From Peronospora farinosa (lineage: Eukaryota; Oomycota; Peronosporomycetes; Peronosporales; Peronosporaceae): a stretch of 64,000 bases of DNA. Both the position numbers and the translations under genes were made by a program. Below the pieces are notes generated by a model that ran no database searches, was not told where the DNA came from, and saw nothing but the letters and a program-made list of their open reading frames with translations. Positions 63,488 to 64,000 of the stretch are shown piece after piece. The DNA is taken from assembly GCA_947646735.1 (NCBI GenBank), contig CANTFK010000328.1, positions 62,001 through 126,000 of the forward strand, given 5' to 3'. How positions within the stretch are numbered: the first letter of the stretch is position 1; each line of letters opens with the position of its first letter.

Positions 63488-64000
63488 ATATATGATTACA
63501 ACCTTTTCAGCTCAAGTTTTTTTGCCGCCTCAGTAACTCAGGACCCGTATCTCTTCTTTAAATGGTCGAATTTTTCAGGAGACAAACGAGCTTACGGGCA
63601 ACGCTTACCTATAAACTATAGCCTTTTTAGCGAAAACGGAGGCGCCTGAAAGCGCATTTCCTTGCCTCCACGTTTGTAGTTTACGCAAGGCAATTGATTT
63701 GCTGCAAAAGCTTCCAGGTAGATGCTCAGAGAAAAAAACTGCCATTCTATCGCAAACACTAGTCAGTTCGTCTCGACGAGTTCCCAATTAATACAACGGC
63801 GCCAGTAATACCGTCGGAGACTTAGACACTATGTGTCGAATGGTTTACGACTCGTCTCCTTGGCAAACGTGCAATGCCAGGCAGGCAAGCTTTTTAATCA
63901 CTTATTATCGTATGCACTCCATCACTCGCATCTGATATATGACAAGTAAAAAGACGAGCAATCTACTGGCACCGCAGCCCATCAGTGAATCTTAGCTGGT
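63488..64000. other. No supported feature
   Basis: Short frames only, including a 60-codon minus-strand frame at 63605-63787 with no recognisable content. Confidence 0.4.

Noticed and set aside
1..64000. tRNA or rRNA genes
   Set aside because: I looked for tRNA-like TTCGAnTC arms with paired stems and for conserved rRNA stretches and saw none that I could support by eye; a tRNAscan-SE run would settle it.

Overview
The window looks like nuclear DNA of an oomycete, most probably a Peronosporales species (Phytophthora or downy mildew type). The evidence is dense genes with short 60-150 bp GT-AG introns, a transmembrane TKL-like pseudokinase, a fused Arb2-like/zinc-finger/AGC kinase, and Ty3/Gypsy, Copia and LINE remnants interleaved with housekeeping genes. 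No RxLR or Crinkler effector was recognised. All family calls rest on reading motifs by eye. No database search was run.

Layout. 1-16 kb is a gene-rich block: a partial unknown gene, a membrane-anchored HECT E3 ligase, NPRL2, ATG101, LAMTOR2, a mitochondrial PPR-like protein, an RNF168-like RING protein, and the C-terminal part of a KMT2E/SETD5-like protein. Exons of NPRL2, ATG101 and LAMTOR2 were joined by hand at GT-AG sites and give proteins of normal length. 17-32 kb is a retrotransposon pile-up: truncated Gypsy A, degraded Gypsy B with both LTRs, the 3' half of a Copia element with its LTR, and a Gypsy-C-like solo LTR. 32-48 kb is again genic: an unknown repeat-bearing protein, a LINE tail, a TKL-like pseudokinase, a SMYD-type SET/MYND protein, the Arb2-like/zinc-finger/AGC kinase, and a BED/hAT-derived gene. 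49-58 kb holds a solo LTR of family A and a full-length Gypsy C with 5-bp target duplications. 58-62 kb holds a DnaJ protein and TRIP13/PCH2 (nine exons rebuilt). The last 2 kb has decayed sequence and a GC-rich insert.

How the genes relate. Three consecutive genes within about 5 kb (NPRL2 of GATOR1, ATG101 of the ATG1/ULK complex, LAMTOR2 of Ragulator) belong to the TORC1/autophagy nutrient-sensing network, an unusual juxtaposition in a eukaryote. In all three Gypsy elements an open frame runs on the strand opposite to pol, starting about 100 bp inside the 3' LTR and reading towards the end of pol. This tail-to-tail accessory gene is the most novel recurring pattern in the window.
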